A DNA stretch of 32,731 bases from Candidatus Woesearchaeota archaeon (GCA_030154045.1 JASKKU010000010.1:1-32731); one strand, 5' to 3'; positions 9,031-18,117 are shown, counted from the first letter of the stretch. Notes: generated from the letters alone by a model not told the origin. Translations and numbers: made by a program.

Positions 9031-10224
9031 TTACTTGAAACCAAAAATTTCTTTTAAAGCTTGTTCTTTGCTTAATTCAACATCGGGTTGGTTAAACGGG
9101 TTAACTTTTCTTAATAATGCAGAGTAATATGAAGTCATGTAAAAAAACATTAGTAAAAGGCCAATGTTCTCATAACTTATTTCTGTTGTTAAGTAAGCCG
9201 TTGGAATATTTTTTGAGACTGCTGTTTCTAATGTGCCCAAGCATTCCTTCTTAACTAAATCATTAAAATCAATGTCAGAAAGTTTTCTTAAAGAATACCC
9301 ATTGTACTTAATGTTTGGTATAAGGTCCTTGTTTAGTTTGAAGTTTTCATTGCTTTTAGCATAGATGATTAAAGCTTGGGAATCTTTTCTACCACCAAAG
9401 AATCTCTGATTGCTATGATGCTGGGTTTCTGGGGCTAAACCGCCATAAATCGTTAAACCTTTTTTGTTCTTGCCAAAGGTTTCGTGGAATAATTGTGAGA
9501 GCATTAAGAATAAAGGATTCAGTTGTGTTGAATAAATTGGGATGTATAAAGTAGTGTAGCCTTTTTTTTCGTTTTTGTAAAGAAACTCTGCTAGTTTAAA
9601 CGCTTCCTTAAAATCAACTTTCAAAGCGCCGTTAATTATTTTTTTAACGCTGGCAAGATTTAATCCTAAGAATTGCAGAGGAATTAGAGTTGATTCACTA
9701 AACCCTGAGAACCTGCCAGAGATCTTTTTATCACAAAAGAACAATTTGGCTTTTCTTTTAATAGCCAACTTTGCTAAGGTGCTTTTTTTGTTGCTGGTAA
9801 TTACTACAGAATCATATTTGGATAGAGTCAAGTAATTGAATATAACTGTGCTGGTTTCTCCTGATTTTGAGATTGCTATTACTAAACTGTTCTTTTTGTT
9901 TAAACTTAATGCTTTTTTGATTAGATAAGGGTCTTCAGAGTTTAAGACAAGTATGTTTTTATTCTTTGGTTTGAAAGGATAATATAACGTTAACAAAGGA
10001 TTAATTGAGCCACCGTTTCCTATGAGAATAAAGCTCTTATACTGCTTGTTTTGTCTTATGCTTTTTAAACTCTCCAAAAGTTTTTTTGCCTTTGAGAAGA
10101 AGTAAGGCTCTTCATAGTTATAACTGAATTTGGATTTAAAGTCAGGGAAGTATTCTAAGTTTATCTTGGTAAGAGTTTCGTTTGAATTCATGTTTGGCTT
10201 TAAATAATTTGACTTTAAAAACAT
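9031..10224 (-). CDS. pgi: Glucose-6-phosphate isomerase family protein (SIS domains)
   Basis: IGNGGS, ISKSGETS, GRFSGFSES, QLFHETFGKNKKG, QHHSNQRFFGGRKDS: PGI/SIS motifs in the expected order. Confidence 0.82.
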   Translation of the reverse strand: MFLKSNYLKPNMNSNETLTKINLEYFPDFKSKFSYNYEEPYFFSKAKKLLESLKSIRQNKQYKSFILIGNGGSINPLLTLYYPFKPKNKNILVLNSEDPYLIKKALSLNKKNSLVIAISKSGETSTVIFNYLTLSKYDSVVITSNKKSTLAKLAIKRKAKLFFCDKKISGRFSGFSESTLIPLQFLGLNLASVKKIINGALKVDFKEAFKLAEFLYKNEKKGYTTLYIPIYSTQLNPLFLMLSQLFHETFGKNKKGLTIYGGLAPETQHHSNQRFFGGRKDSQALIIYAKSNENFKLNKDLIPNIKYNGYSLRKLSDIDFNDLVKKECLGTLETAVSKNIPTAYLTTEISYENIGLLLMFFYMTSYYSALLRKVNPFNQPDVELSKEQALKEIFGFK

Positions 10225-10249
10225 TTTGTTGTTTTGTATTTATGAAAAG

Positions 10250-10257
10250 ATTTAAAT
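10250..10257. promoter_or_regulatory. Palindromic TATA box (ATTTAAAT), possibly shared by divergent genes
   Basis: 26 nt from the pgi-like ATG (minus) and 32 nt from the ATG at 10289 (plus). Confidence 0.5.
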
Positions 10258-10288
10258 ACTACCTTCTTTTAACTACTTTGGAGTTAAG

Positions 10289-11224
10289 ATGTTTGGAAAA
10301 AATAGTCTAGATAAGCTTGTGGAATCTACCTTTGAGTTTGTGTCTACTGTTGATAGATACTATCAAACCCTGGTTTTATCAGGGAAACCCATGAAAGGTT
10401 TAGACCAACTTTCTGAACTGCATAAGGTTCATTATGGATTGAAAAACCATCCTATTGTTAGGTTGGACTTTGATTTTCCCCTAGGCCTTTTTGGCGAGTC
10501 TGTCAAAAAGAAAATTCTTAAAAGAAAAATTGTTTCTGTTGGAACAACTTCATATATTTTGGAATTAAAAGAGAGTTATTTTCGGTCATTAGAAGAAATA
10601 AAGCGAGTGAAAGAGAAAATAGAGAAGGATAAGGATTTGTCAAGCATATATCCTACAGATTATCTCGCTGTTGATATAAGAAAACATAATTTCACTATTG
10701 ATGAGGCTTTAACCCAGTATTCGCTTCTGCAGGAATTCTCTCAAGAAGTACTGCACACTCTTGATCACTTTGAATTTTTGGATTCACCTAAACTTTTTTC
10801 ATATAAGAATCATAAAAAGTATTGTGAAAGTTTTGAAAGCCTCGTGAACAGGTATGAAGAGTTTTATGAATATTATAAAATAACCAAAGATAGAATCAAA
10901 TTTGATCTAAAAAATGGTGATGAGCCAAAGTTTTTGGCGAAGTTTTCCCTGAAACAATTATACGAGAATATTAACACTTTAAAGGAAATTTTGGACAACA
11001 TTTTTTCAAAGAATTTTAAGAAATTCAAAAATGATAAAGGACTTTATTACTATCGTGATAAGATTAATTACCAAATTGATGAATTGATTAAGAGTTATAA
11101 CTCTGTTTTAAAGAATATGAGTGTTAAGGAGCTTGAGAAAGGAATTAACTTGATTGAAAGCCAAAACTCAAAATATGTTAAGAGTGTAGGAAAGTTGCTT
11201 TATTATCAAAACCAATTAAAATAA
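10289..11224 (+). CDS. Coiled-coil-rich protein, tandem paralog family member 1
   Basis: Shares the C-terminal motif (LEKGINLIESQNSKYVKSVGKLLYYQ) and internal motif (KFLAKFSLKQLYENI) with the next four ORFs. Confidence 0.75.
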   Translation: MFGKNSLDKLVESTFEFVSTVDRYYQTLVLSGKPMKGLDQLSELHKVHYGLKNHPIVRLDFDFPLGLFGESVKKKILKRKIVSVGTTSYILELKESYFRSLEEIKRVKEKIEKDKDLSSIYPTDYLAVDIRKHNFTIDEALTQYSLLQEFSQEVLHTLDHFEFLDSPKLFSYKNHKKYCESFESLVNRYEEFYEYYKITKDRIKFDLKNGDEPKFLAKFSLKQLYENINTLKEILDNIFSKNFKKFKNDKGLYYYRDKINYQIDELIKSYNSVLKNMSVKELEKGINLIESQNSKYVKSVGKLLYYQNQLK

Positions 11225-11240
11225 TGCTTGGGTGAAAAAA

Positions 11241-12191
11241 ATGAATAAAGAAGAGTTTAAAGCGTATAAGGCGTTGGATGTTTTGGTTAATGAGGTTATT
11301 AATTTAGAAAAAATCTCTAAAACCTTTGCTGATAAAGTCAATAGTAAAGATTTGATATATGTTTTAGAACAAGATTCTTATAAAGTTAGCGAACCTTTTA
11401 AAGCGCCTTATTTTGAGAAAAGAATTAGTAATGCAGCAAGCCTTGAGGTAATTTTGCCTAACTTTGAGGTTCTTTTGAAAAGTGGAGAAAAACTTAATTT
11501 AGAAAAACTTAAAGAGATTAAAGAGGATAATGCTGCTCTTGAAAAGTATTACTCTAAACTTCAGGATGCTTTAGGCTATTTGATTGATTTAACTCATACA
11601 GATGATGGTTTAACACATTCTGATTTAACGCAAGTGCTTAACGATTTTGCTGAATCGCCTGTGATTAATACCGATGAAGGGTCTTTGGCACAAACAGCAG
11701 TTTCTGTTGAACCACAAGAGCAAGAAGAATTAACCTTAAAGGATTATAAAGATGCTTTTAGAAAGGTTTATTCCTTATGGCTTGATGTGTCTAAAGAGTA
11801 CAAATCTTTGGTTTCAAAGGGAGTAATAAAACCTGAAACTGATGATTTTGGGCTTTATTTTAAGATAGACATCTTTAAGCTGGTTGAGGGTGTCAAGGAA
11901 TATTCAAAAAAGATTAAAGAATTAGAGGATATGTTTGACAACCTGAAGCTAGAGAATTATGAACTTAAGGATCTTGAATGGATAAAGAAACAGTATGCTG
12001 TTATTAAGGAGCGTGTTAAGAATATTTTAGATTTCTCTTCTCAGTTTGCGAATACAGGATTGTTGCAGAAGTTGTATGGTGGTATGAATTTGCTGGATAA
12101 GGAAAATAAATCTTTCCTAAATCCTTTGAGCAAGATATTCTATTACCAAAACTTCCAAAGAACTAATCAAATGGGTGAAAAGTATGAGTGA
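11241..12191 (+). CDS. Coiled-coil-rich protein, tandem paralog family member 2
   Basis: Start placed at ATG 11241 after SD GGGTGA; SYKVSEPFKAPYFEK and GMNLLDKENKSFLNPLSKIFYYQ. Confidence 0.75.
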   Translation: MNKEEFKAYKALDVLVNEVINLEKISKTFADKVNSKDLIYVLEQDSYKVSEPFKAPYFEKRISNAASLEVILPNFEVLLKSGEKLNLEKLKEIKEDNAALEKYYSKLQDALGYLIDLTHTDDGLTHSDLTQVLNDFAESPVINTDEGSLAQTAVSVEPQEQEELTLKDYKDAFRKVYSLWLDVSKEYKSLVSKGVIKPETDDFGLYFKIDIFKLVEGVKEYSKKIKELEDMFDNLKLENYELKDLEWIKKQYAVIKERVKNILDFSSQFANTGLLQKLYGGMNLLDKENKSFLNPLSKIFYYQNFQRTNQMGEKYE

Positions 12192-13008
12192 AAAAAATAA
12201 AATCAAAGGACACAAGGCTTTGGATAGTTTAGTTGATGGACTTATTTCTTTAGAAAAGAAGTCTAAGGCCTTTGCTAGTGATGTTAACAATAGGGGATTG
12301 TCTTCTGTTTTAAGAGGTGAGTCCTATAAAGTTAGCGAACCTTTTAAAGTGCCCCATTTTGAAAAGAGTTTTGATGATATAATTGAGATTGGGTTATACT
12401 TTCCTAATTATGAAGTTTCGTATGATTCTGAAAATGTGTTCAATGAAAACAAACTAATGAACTTAAAGGCAACAAATTCCGGACTTAAGGACTACCATGT
12501 TAAGATCCAGGAGGCTTTGACATTTTTGGAATGTATCCTTGAACCACAGCAAGATATGTCAGAGAAAGAGTATCTGAAGTTATTCAAGAATGCTTACTAT
12601 GCTATCACTAATGTTTTTGAAGAGTATACCAACTTAGTATCTGACGGTGTTATAAAACCAAAAGACGATGATAAGCCAGGGTTTTATGTAAAAATTGACC
12701 TACAAAAACTCATTGGTGGTGTTGATAAGTTTAAGGATGCTTTTGCAAACATAGAAGGAAAGATTGATAATTTAGAGGGCAAAAACAGCAGAAGGTTAGG
12801 GTTGTTTGGTTTTGCATTGAAGAGAAAATATAAAACTATTAAAGACTATGCTGATAAAGTTTTAGAGATTTATTCAAATCTTTTGGAAAATGGTTATGTT
12901 GAAGAGTGGAATAAAGGAATAAATTTGCTTGATAAAAGTAATAAGAAGTATCTTAAGCCTTCAGCAAAACTTATGTATCAAAGCAAATCTAAAAAATGGA
13001 TTGATTAA
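12184..13008 (+). CDS. Coiled-coil-rich protein, tandem paralog family member 3
   Basis: Start placed at ATG 12184 after SD GGGTGA, overlapping the previous gene; SYKVSEPFKVPHFEK and KGINLLDKSNKKYLKPSAKLMYQ. Confidence 0.75.
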   Translation: MSEKNKIKGHKALDSLVDGLISLEKKSKAFASDVNNRGLSSVLRGESYKVSEPFKVPHFEKSFDDIIEIGLYFPNYEVSYDSENVFNENKLMNLKATNSGLKDYHVKIQEALTFLECILEPQQDMSEKEYLKLFKNAYYAITNVFEEYTNLVSDGVIKPKDDDKPGFYVKIDLQKLIGGVDKFKDAFANIEGKIDNLEGKNSRRLGLFGFALKRKYKTIKDYADKVLEIYSNLLENGYVEEWNKGINLLDKSNKKYLKPSAKLMYQSKSKKWID

Positions 13009-13012
13009 AACA

Positions 13013-13828
13013 ATGAGTCTAAACTTTTCGGCTCTGGAAAAGATTGTAGAAAGTTATAAGGATTTGAAAAGGGGCTATGGAAAGTTAGTTAAAGAAGTTG
13101 ATGAATTAAATCTGCAGTGGCCTGTTAAAAAAAAGAGAAAAATCATGTATGAGAAGTATAGTTTAAGCGGTTTTGATTTTTCTTTTAAAGAAAGTGTTGT
13201 TAAAATTAATCCGAAAATTTCAGCTTATAAGTTAAGCAAGGCTTATGAAAGGAATTATTCAATTAATCCTGACGATGAAATTATTAAGAAGAATAATAAA
13301 GCTTTAGATGACTTTTTTAGAATGGATGACGATTTGGTTTTAGAATACAACGATTTCAAGAGTTTAAAAAACCCGAACAACTTTTCTTCGAAAAAAGAAT
13401 ATGTTGAAGAGTTTTCTAAAGCTGTTGATTTTTTGTTCGATATCAATAAGAAGTATAATTCTTTAAGAAACGAGCACGTATTATTCGGCAAAGATTTTCA
13501 TTATAAAATAAAGCTTAATTTTAAGGAACTATATGAAAAAGTATCAAAGTATAATACTTTTCTTGAACATAGGATTAAAGAACTTGAAGCTTATGAATCC
13601 ACAAAAGGTCAAAAATCTAAAAATGTTTCTCAAGTTATAAAATCTTTACATTATGAAAAAGGCAAAGCTAAGGAGTTTTTGAAAACTTATGATGCTATAA
13701 ATAATAAGATGGGTCTGTTGATAACAGAGCTTTCACAAGGATTAGATATTCTCGATCCGGATTTGAAACTATCTAAAAGGCATATAAAATCGCTTGCAAA
13801 ATTAATCTTTGAGTTAGGAACTCTTTGA
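13013..13828 (+). CDS. Coiled-coil-rich protein, tandem paralog family member 4
   Basis: Start re-assigned from 12929 to ATG 13013 (MSLNFSALEKIVESY); QGLDILDPDLKLSKRHIKSLAKLIFE. Confidence 0.72.
   Translation: MSLNFSALEKIVESYKDLKRGYGKLVKEVDELNLQWPVKKKRKIMYEKYSLSGFDFSFKESVVKINPKISAYKLSKAYERNYSINPDDEIIKKNNKALDDFFRMDDDLVLEYNDFKSLKNPNNFSSKKEYVEEFSKAVDFLFDINKKYNSLRNEHVLFGKDFHYKIKLNFKELYEKVSKYNTFLEHRIKELEAYESTKGQKSKNVSQVIKSLHYEKGKAKEFLKTYDAINNKMGLLITELSQGLDILDPDLKLSKRHIKSLAKLIFELGTL
13346..13419 (+). repeat. 74-bp exact direct repeat, copy 1 (in paralog 4)
   Basis: tacaacgatttcaagagtttaaaaaacccgaacaacttttcttcgaaaaaagaatatgttgaagagttttctaa, identical to 14251-14324. Confidence 0.9.
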
Positions 13829-13875
13829 TTTCTCTATGTATTTTTTGGAATTTTATGTATTGCTTAAACGAAAAA

Positions 13876-13883
13876 TTTATAAA
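13876..13883 (+). promoter_or_regulatory. TATA box upstream of paralog 5
   Basis: tttataaa, 32 nt before the ATG at 13915; GGTGA SD between. Confidence 0.55.
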
Positions 13884-13914
13884 TTGATAAGATTTACCCC
13901 TATTTGGTGATAAT

Positions 13915-14712
13915 ATGGGTTTGTTTAAATCAAGCCTTGAAAGTATTGTGGATAGTGTTTTGGACATGCCAAATGTTTCTAAGAGATTAAGCGAGAAGAT
14001 CAACTCCTTAGGCATACCTGTTGTTGAGAAACATGACGGATATTCGTTAAAGAATAATTATCAATTAAGTGAGTTATCTTTGGAGTATGATAGAAAGAAA
14101 ATTTTTAATGTTATTCCAAAATTTCCAGTTTATAGATTAAGCAAGGCCTATGAAAGGAACTATTCAATTAACTCTGATGACGAAATTATTAAGAATAATG
14201 AGAAAGTTTTAGATGAATTTTTTAGAATGGATAGAGAGTTCATCTCTTGCTACAACGATTTCAAGAGTTTAAAAAACCCGAACAACTTTTCTTCGAAAAA
14301 AGAATATGTTGAAGAGTTTTCTAAGGCTATTGATCGGTTATTTGAATATAATGATCTCTATAAATCTTTGAAAGAAAAGGGAGTACTTACAGGACCAGTT
14401 TTCGAATATAGAGTTAAGTTTAATTTAGAGGAATTCTTAAAACCGCTTTATGGCTATCATTCGTATTTGAGCGAGCAAATTGAACAACTTAAATCTATGG
14501 GTTCTAAGGAGGGTGTTGAAAACGCAATTGATTATCTTGAACACGAGAAAAAACGGTTAGAGAAAATTATGAAGAAATATGATACATTCAAAACTAAAAA
14601 TGGTGAGTTATTATCTAAACTAAAGAAAGGATTGAACATCTTTGAATACGGTAAAAAAGAAAGCAAGAAAATAATAAAAACAGTAGCTAAGTTTTTGTAC
14701 GAAGCCGCATAA
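13915..14712 (+). CDS. Coiled-coil-rich protein, tandem paralog family member 5
   Basis: LSKAYERNYSINSDDEIIKNN... is near-identical to paralog 4; KGLNIFEYGKKESKKIIKTVAKFLYEAA. Confidence 0.75.
   Translation: MGLFKSSLESIVDSVLDMPNVSKRLSEKINSLGIPVVEKHDGYSLKNNYQLSELSLEYDRKKIFNVIPKFPVYRLSKAYERNYSINSDDEIIKNNEKVLDEFFRMDREFISCYNDFKSLKNPNNFSSKKEYVEEFSKAIDRLFEYNDLYKSLKEKGVLTGPVFEYRVKFNLEEFLKPLYGYHSYLSEQIEQLKSMGSKEGVENAIDYLEHEKKRLEKIMKKYDTFKTKNGELLSKLKKGLNIFEYGKKESKKIIKTVAKFLYEAA
14251..14324 (+). repeat. 74-bp exact direct repeat, copy 2 (in paralog 5)
   Basis: Identical to 13346-13419; flanks are diverged. Confidence 0.9.
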
Positions 14713-14754
14713 AAAAATAAAAAATAATGTTTGATTTTTGTTTTGGTTAACTCT

Positions 14755-16122
14755 TTATTTTACTTTCTTTTCAGATTTTTCCTCTTGTTCTAATAATTTT
14801 CCCAAAGATTCTATCTGTGCGGTTATTTCATGTAGTTCCGAGTCTACTTTCTTTTCTAATTTCATAATCTCTGGCAATAATACTTTATCTTTATGTTCAA
14901 TTAATGCCTCAAGGTGTGTTATTCTGTCTATAATCCTGCTAATATGCTCATTGCTAGGTATTTCACTATGGGTTAATCTGTCAAAGAGAGATTCAACCTC
15001 GGTAATTATGCTTTTAATCTCTGAGGATTGTTGATTAAATTCATCTTCCAACCTTTGCTTAGTTATCTTATATTCTTGATCAAAAGTATTTATTATGGTA
15101 TTTACTTCTCGTTGAGCTTTTCTGACTTGTTCTCTTAGTCTTTCTTTTTGATCCTTACTCATCCTTGTTTTTTCTATTCTTTTCATAATGTCTTCAGAAG
15201 TTTCATCAAAAGCTCTCTTCGTGTCTCTGAATTCTTTTCCTAGAAGATTCTCAAGTCTTACTAACTTTTGTTGATATTCTGTTTCATCACCAAACTCTCT
15301 TTGAATCTTCTTAATTAATTTCTTAATTCCAGGGATATATTTTTTGATTTCAGTGAATGCTGTTATTCTTTCACTTTCGCTTTTGATAACTGCAAGATTT
15401 TGAATTATCTTTTCTAAATTTGTTAAAACTTCTTTAAGTTTCTCTAAAGGTTTGATCTCTTGTTCATCATTTAGGTCTATCCTTTTTAATTCTTTTAGAA
15501 TGCTTTTTGATGTTTTGATATCTCTTGTAACTTCCTTTGCTTCAAGTTGGCTCTCTCTGATCATCTTTTTGTCTGAAGCAAGGTCTTTGTAGTAATCTTT
15601 TTTAAGATTTATTCCTTCTTTATGCCCATGTAATCCAAGTCTTAAGAAGATAAATACAAGGAATAAAGCAACTACTGTATAAAGAACGATAGACCCTGAG
15701 AAAACCAATAGGATTACAAGGTATTTTGTAGTGTCTGTAAAGAAGACTACTAATGAAGATATTAAGAGAGTAAATACAATTGCAGGACCTTTTTTGTCTC
15801 TTTTTATCTGATTCTTGAAAGGAGGGACCTCTTCAATAAGTCCATATAATATTATCGTTACAACGATAAATGTTAAAAGCACAAAAAGTAATGGCATCGT
15901 TTGTTTTCCGTTTGTGCCAAATTGGAACGACTTACAGAGCACATTTTCTAATGTTTCTGTTGGAATCAATTCGTTACATTTCGATTCCGCTCCACGAATT
16001 ATTCCTATATTTTTTGCATCCAAATTTTTAACAGCCCCAATTATTAGAGGCAATACTATAAATATAATCACTATTATGAACAAAAACCAGCCGATAAAAT
16101 TACCTTTTTTTGACATTCTCAT
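14755..16122 (-). CDS. Multi-TM membrane protein with long C-terminal coiled coil
   Basis: MRMSKKGNFIGWFLFIIVIIFIVLPLIIG..., about four hydrophobic segments in the first ~170 aa, then ~280 aa of charged heptad-like sequence. SD AAGGTGG upstream on minus strand. Confidence 0.78.
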   Translation of the reverse strand: MRMSKKGNFIGWFLFIIVIIFIVLPLIIGAVKNLDAKNIGIIRGAESKCNELIPTETLENVLCKSFQFGTNGKQTMPLLFVLLTFIVVTIILYGLIEEVPPFKNQIKRDKKGPAIVFTLLISSLVVFFTDTTKYLVILLVFSGSIVLYTVVALFLVFIFLRLGLHGHKEGINLKKDYYKDLASDKKMIRESQLEAKEVTRDIKTSKSILKELKRIDLNDEQEIKPLEKLKEVLTNLEKIIQNLAVIKSESERITAFTEIKKYIPGIKKLIKKIQREFGDETEYQQKLVRLENLLGKEFRDTKRAFDETSEDIMKRIEKTRMSKDQKERLREQVRKAQREVNTIINTFDQEYKITKQRLEDEFNQQSSEIKSIITEVESLFDRLTHSEIPSNEHISRIIDRITHLEALIEHKDKVLLPEIMKLEKKVDSELHEITAQIESLGKLLEQEEKSEKKVK

Positions 16123-16359
16123 TTTACCACCTTAAAGATATTTTAGTTTACACGATATTTCATTAGTATACTGATTTATATATTTTTTTATTTTTGATTA
16201 TATTTCTATATTAATGCAATTTTGTATTCGAGAAAAAGAGAAATACGAATTTTTATACGAGTTATAAAATATTCCAGTATACTTTTTTGTTTCACTAAAT
16301 CCTTTTTGGTTTATTTATATATACGAGAACTTCTTGAGGATTTGGCACTTTTTACAGAC

Positions 16360-16393
16360 TTCATTTTTTAGTTTTTACAAAAAATATTTATAT
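16360..16393 (+). promoter_or_regulatory. Conserved promoter block (secreted paralog 1)
   Basis: ttcattttttagtttttacaaaaaatatttatat; counterparts at 17312 and 22175. Confidence 0.65.
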
Positions 16394-16427
16394 ACCTAAT
16401 TGTAAATTAAGTAGTAACTTATACTTA

Positions 16428-16479
16428 CAAGGATACGAAAATCCATATTGGTTTGTTTTTGTGGGTTTTTGTATCCTTG
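16428..16479 (+). promoter_or_regulatory. Long hairpin in predicted 5' UTR of secreted paralog 1
   Basis: caaggatacgaaaatccat...gtgggtttttgtatccttg: about 18-19 consecutive pairs including G-U; 9 bp (CAAGGATAC/GTATCCTTG) are strict Watson-Crick. Confidence 0.7.
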
Positions 16480-16501
16480 AAAAGAAAGAGGTGGTTTTAA
16501 A

Positions 16502-17200
16502 ATGGAGAAAAGGTTTATGGCTGTATTAATGGCGGTTGCGATGGTGTTGTTTTTAGCGAATAATGTATTTGCAGCAACGCCTGGTGGTGCGCAGGTTACA
16601 GATAACGGAGAAAATACCTATACGCCTGAAAGTCCGCAGACTGTTGATGTGAATGCAGGTGCAATTCGTAATGCAGACCTAACTGCAGAGATGTCAACAT
16701 ACAGGTGGGCAGGTCTATTTGGTAATGCAAGTGGTACTATTGTTTTAGCAAGCGGCAGTGGTTTATCTGCAAATAAAATGTTTGAATGGTCTGCTAATGC
16801 AACTTTGGTGTTTGCATCTACTGCGGGAAGTGTAACTTGGAGTTCCCTAGCAGCAGCAACTGAAGCACAGGTTACTACAGCTTTTAGTCATTTAAATAGT
16901 GGTTCAGACAGTTATGCAAATACTTTTACAGGAAGTGAAGCTTTAACAACACAAACTGTTGCAGCAGGATCTATAGCAAGTGCACCATATGCAATAACAA
17001 AAGATGATACTGCATCAGATTACTGGAAGACCTATGCTCTATACGATGGTGCTAATGTGGTCTTTGCAGGATTAGTTGTTCCAGCAGGTCATAACAGCTA
17101 TAATGGAACATTGTCACAGTATCAGATGATCTTGCCAGAAGATGGAACTAACACAGACAGCAACCCAACAACCTATAATGTTTGGTTAGAGCTAATATAA
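16502..17200 (+). CDS. Small secreted protein, 'WAGxxGNxSG' family, paralog 1
   Basis: Signal peptide MEKRFMAVLMAVAMVLFLANNVFAA; ATPGGAQVTDNGE...YRWAGLFGNASGTIVLASGSGLSANKMFEWSANA; SD gaggtgg. Confidence 0.85.
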   Translation: MEKRFMAVLMAVAMVLFLANNVFAATPGGAQVTDNGENTYTPESPQTVDVNAGAIRNADLTAEMSTYRWAGLFGNASGTIVLASGSGLSANKMFEWSANATLVFASTAGSVTWSSLAAATEAQVTTAFSHLNSGSDSYANTFTGSEALTTQTVAAGSIASAPYAITKDDTASDYWKTYALYDGANVVFAGLVVPAGHNSYNGTLSQYQMILPEDGTNTDSNPTTYNVWLELI

Positions 17201-17212
17201 AAAGAGATAAAA

Positions 17213-17257
17213 AGAATTTTTTTGATTTTTGTTTTATTTCTTCTATTTTTTTATACA
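17213..17257 (+). terminator. T-rich terminator-like tract
   Basis: Multiple T5-T7 runs just after the stop at 17200. Confidence 0.4.
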
Positions 17258-17311
17258 TTGTTCTAAGTTGGATTCTTGGTTTTGCTGTTCTTCATTCTTA
17301 AATAAATTTTT

Positions 17312-17344
17312 TTCATTTTGAAGTTACCACAAAAAATATTTATA
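17312..17344 (+). promoter_or_regulatory. Conserved promoter block (secreted paralog 2)
   Basis: ttcattttgaagttaccacaaaaaatatttata. Confidence 0.65.
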
Positions 17345-17410
17345 CTTCCAAGCATAAAAAATTAAAACAGGATAGAAAAAAATATACTGTAAGCTTTTGG
17401 AGGTGTAAAT

Positions 17411-18100
17411 ATGAAGAAACATTTGATATTACTTGTTGTAGCAGTATTGTTAATTTTGCCATACTATGCTCTTGCAGTAACGCCTGGTGGCGCTCAAATA
17501 ACAGATAATGGAGAAACAGGTTATACAGAAAGAAGCCCTGACAGTGTAAATGTTACTGCAGGTTTCATAAGAAGTGCTGACCTTTATGCAGAGATGTCAA
17601 CATATAGATGGGCAGGTCTATTTGGTAATGTTTCGGGAACAATTGTCTTAGCAAGTGGCAGTGGTTTATCTGCAGATAAAATGTTTCAATGGTCTGCTAA
17701 TGCTAGTGTTGTTTTTGCATCAGAAGCAAGCTCTGTTGCTTGGAGCAGTTTAACTAATGTAAATGAGACACAGGTTCTAGCTAATTACTCTTTTCTAGGA
17801 AGTGGGTCAGATAACTATAATGCAACATTCAATAATGTTGGTACTCTTAACACAAACACTGTTCTTGGTGGTTCAATCAATGCAAACTTTGCAAACACTT
17901 TAGATAATGAATCCAATGCGTTCTGGAAAACGTTTATACTAGGAGATGGAAGTAATATTGTGTTTGCAGGAGTTGTAGAACCAGCAGGTCACGCCAGTTT
18001 TAATAGCTCAATTGTTCAGTATCAGATGATCCTTCCAGAAGATGGAAGTAACGGAGATACAACCGCAACCGCCTATAATATCTGGGTAGAGTTAATATAA
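17411..18100 (+). CDS. Small secreted protein, 'WAGxxGNxSG' family, paralog 2
   Basis: Signal peptide; VTPGGAQITDNGETGYTERSPDSVNVTAGFIRSADLYAEMSTYRWAGLFGNVSG; SD ggaggtg. Confidence 0.85.
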   Translation: MKKHLILLVVAVLLILPYYALAVTPGGAQITDNGETGYTERSPDSVNVTAGFIRSADLYAEMSTYRWAGLFGNVSGTIVLASGSGLSADKMFQWSANASVVFASEASSVAWSSLTNVNETQVLANYSFLGSGSDNYNATFNNVGTLNTNTVLGGSINANFANTLDNESNAFWKTFILGDGSNIVFAGVVEPAGHASFNSSIVQYQMILPEDGSNGDTTATAYNIWVELI

Positions 18101-18117
18101 ACCTTTTCTCCACCCAC

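Noticed and set aside
12929-13828. Track start at 12929 for paralog 4
   Set aside because: The extension overlaps paralog 3 out of frame; ATG 13013 aligns with the family N-termini.
14738-15034. Plus-strand ORF of 98 aa opposite the coiled-coil membrane protein
   Set aside because: Antisense shadow of a highly charged coiled-coil gene; Ser/Cys-rich translation typical of antisense. Same for 15815-16135.
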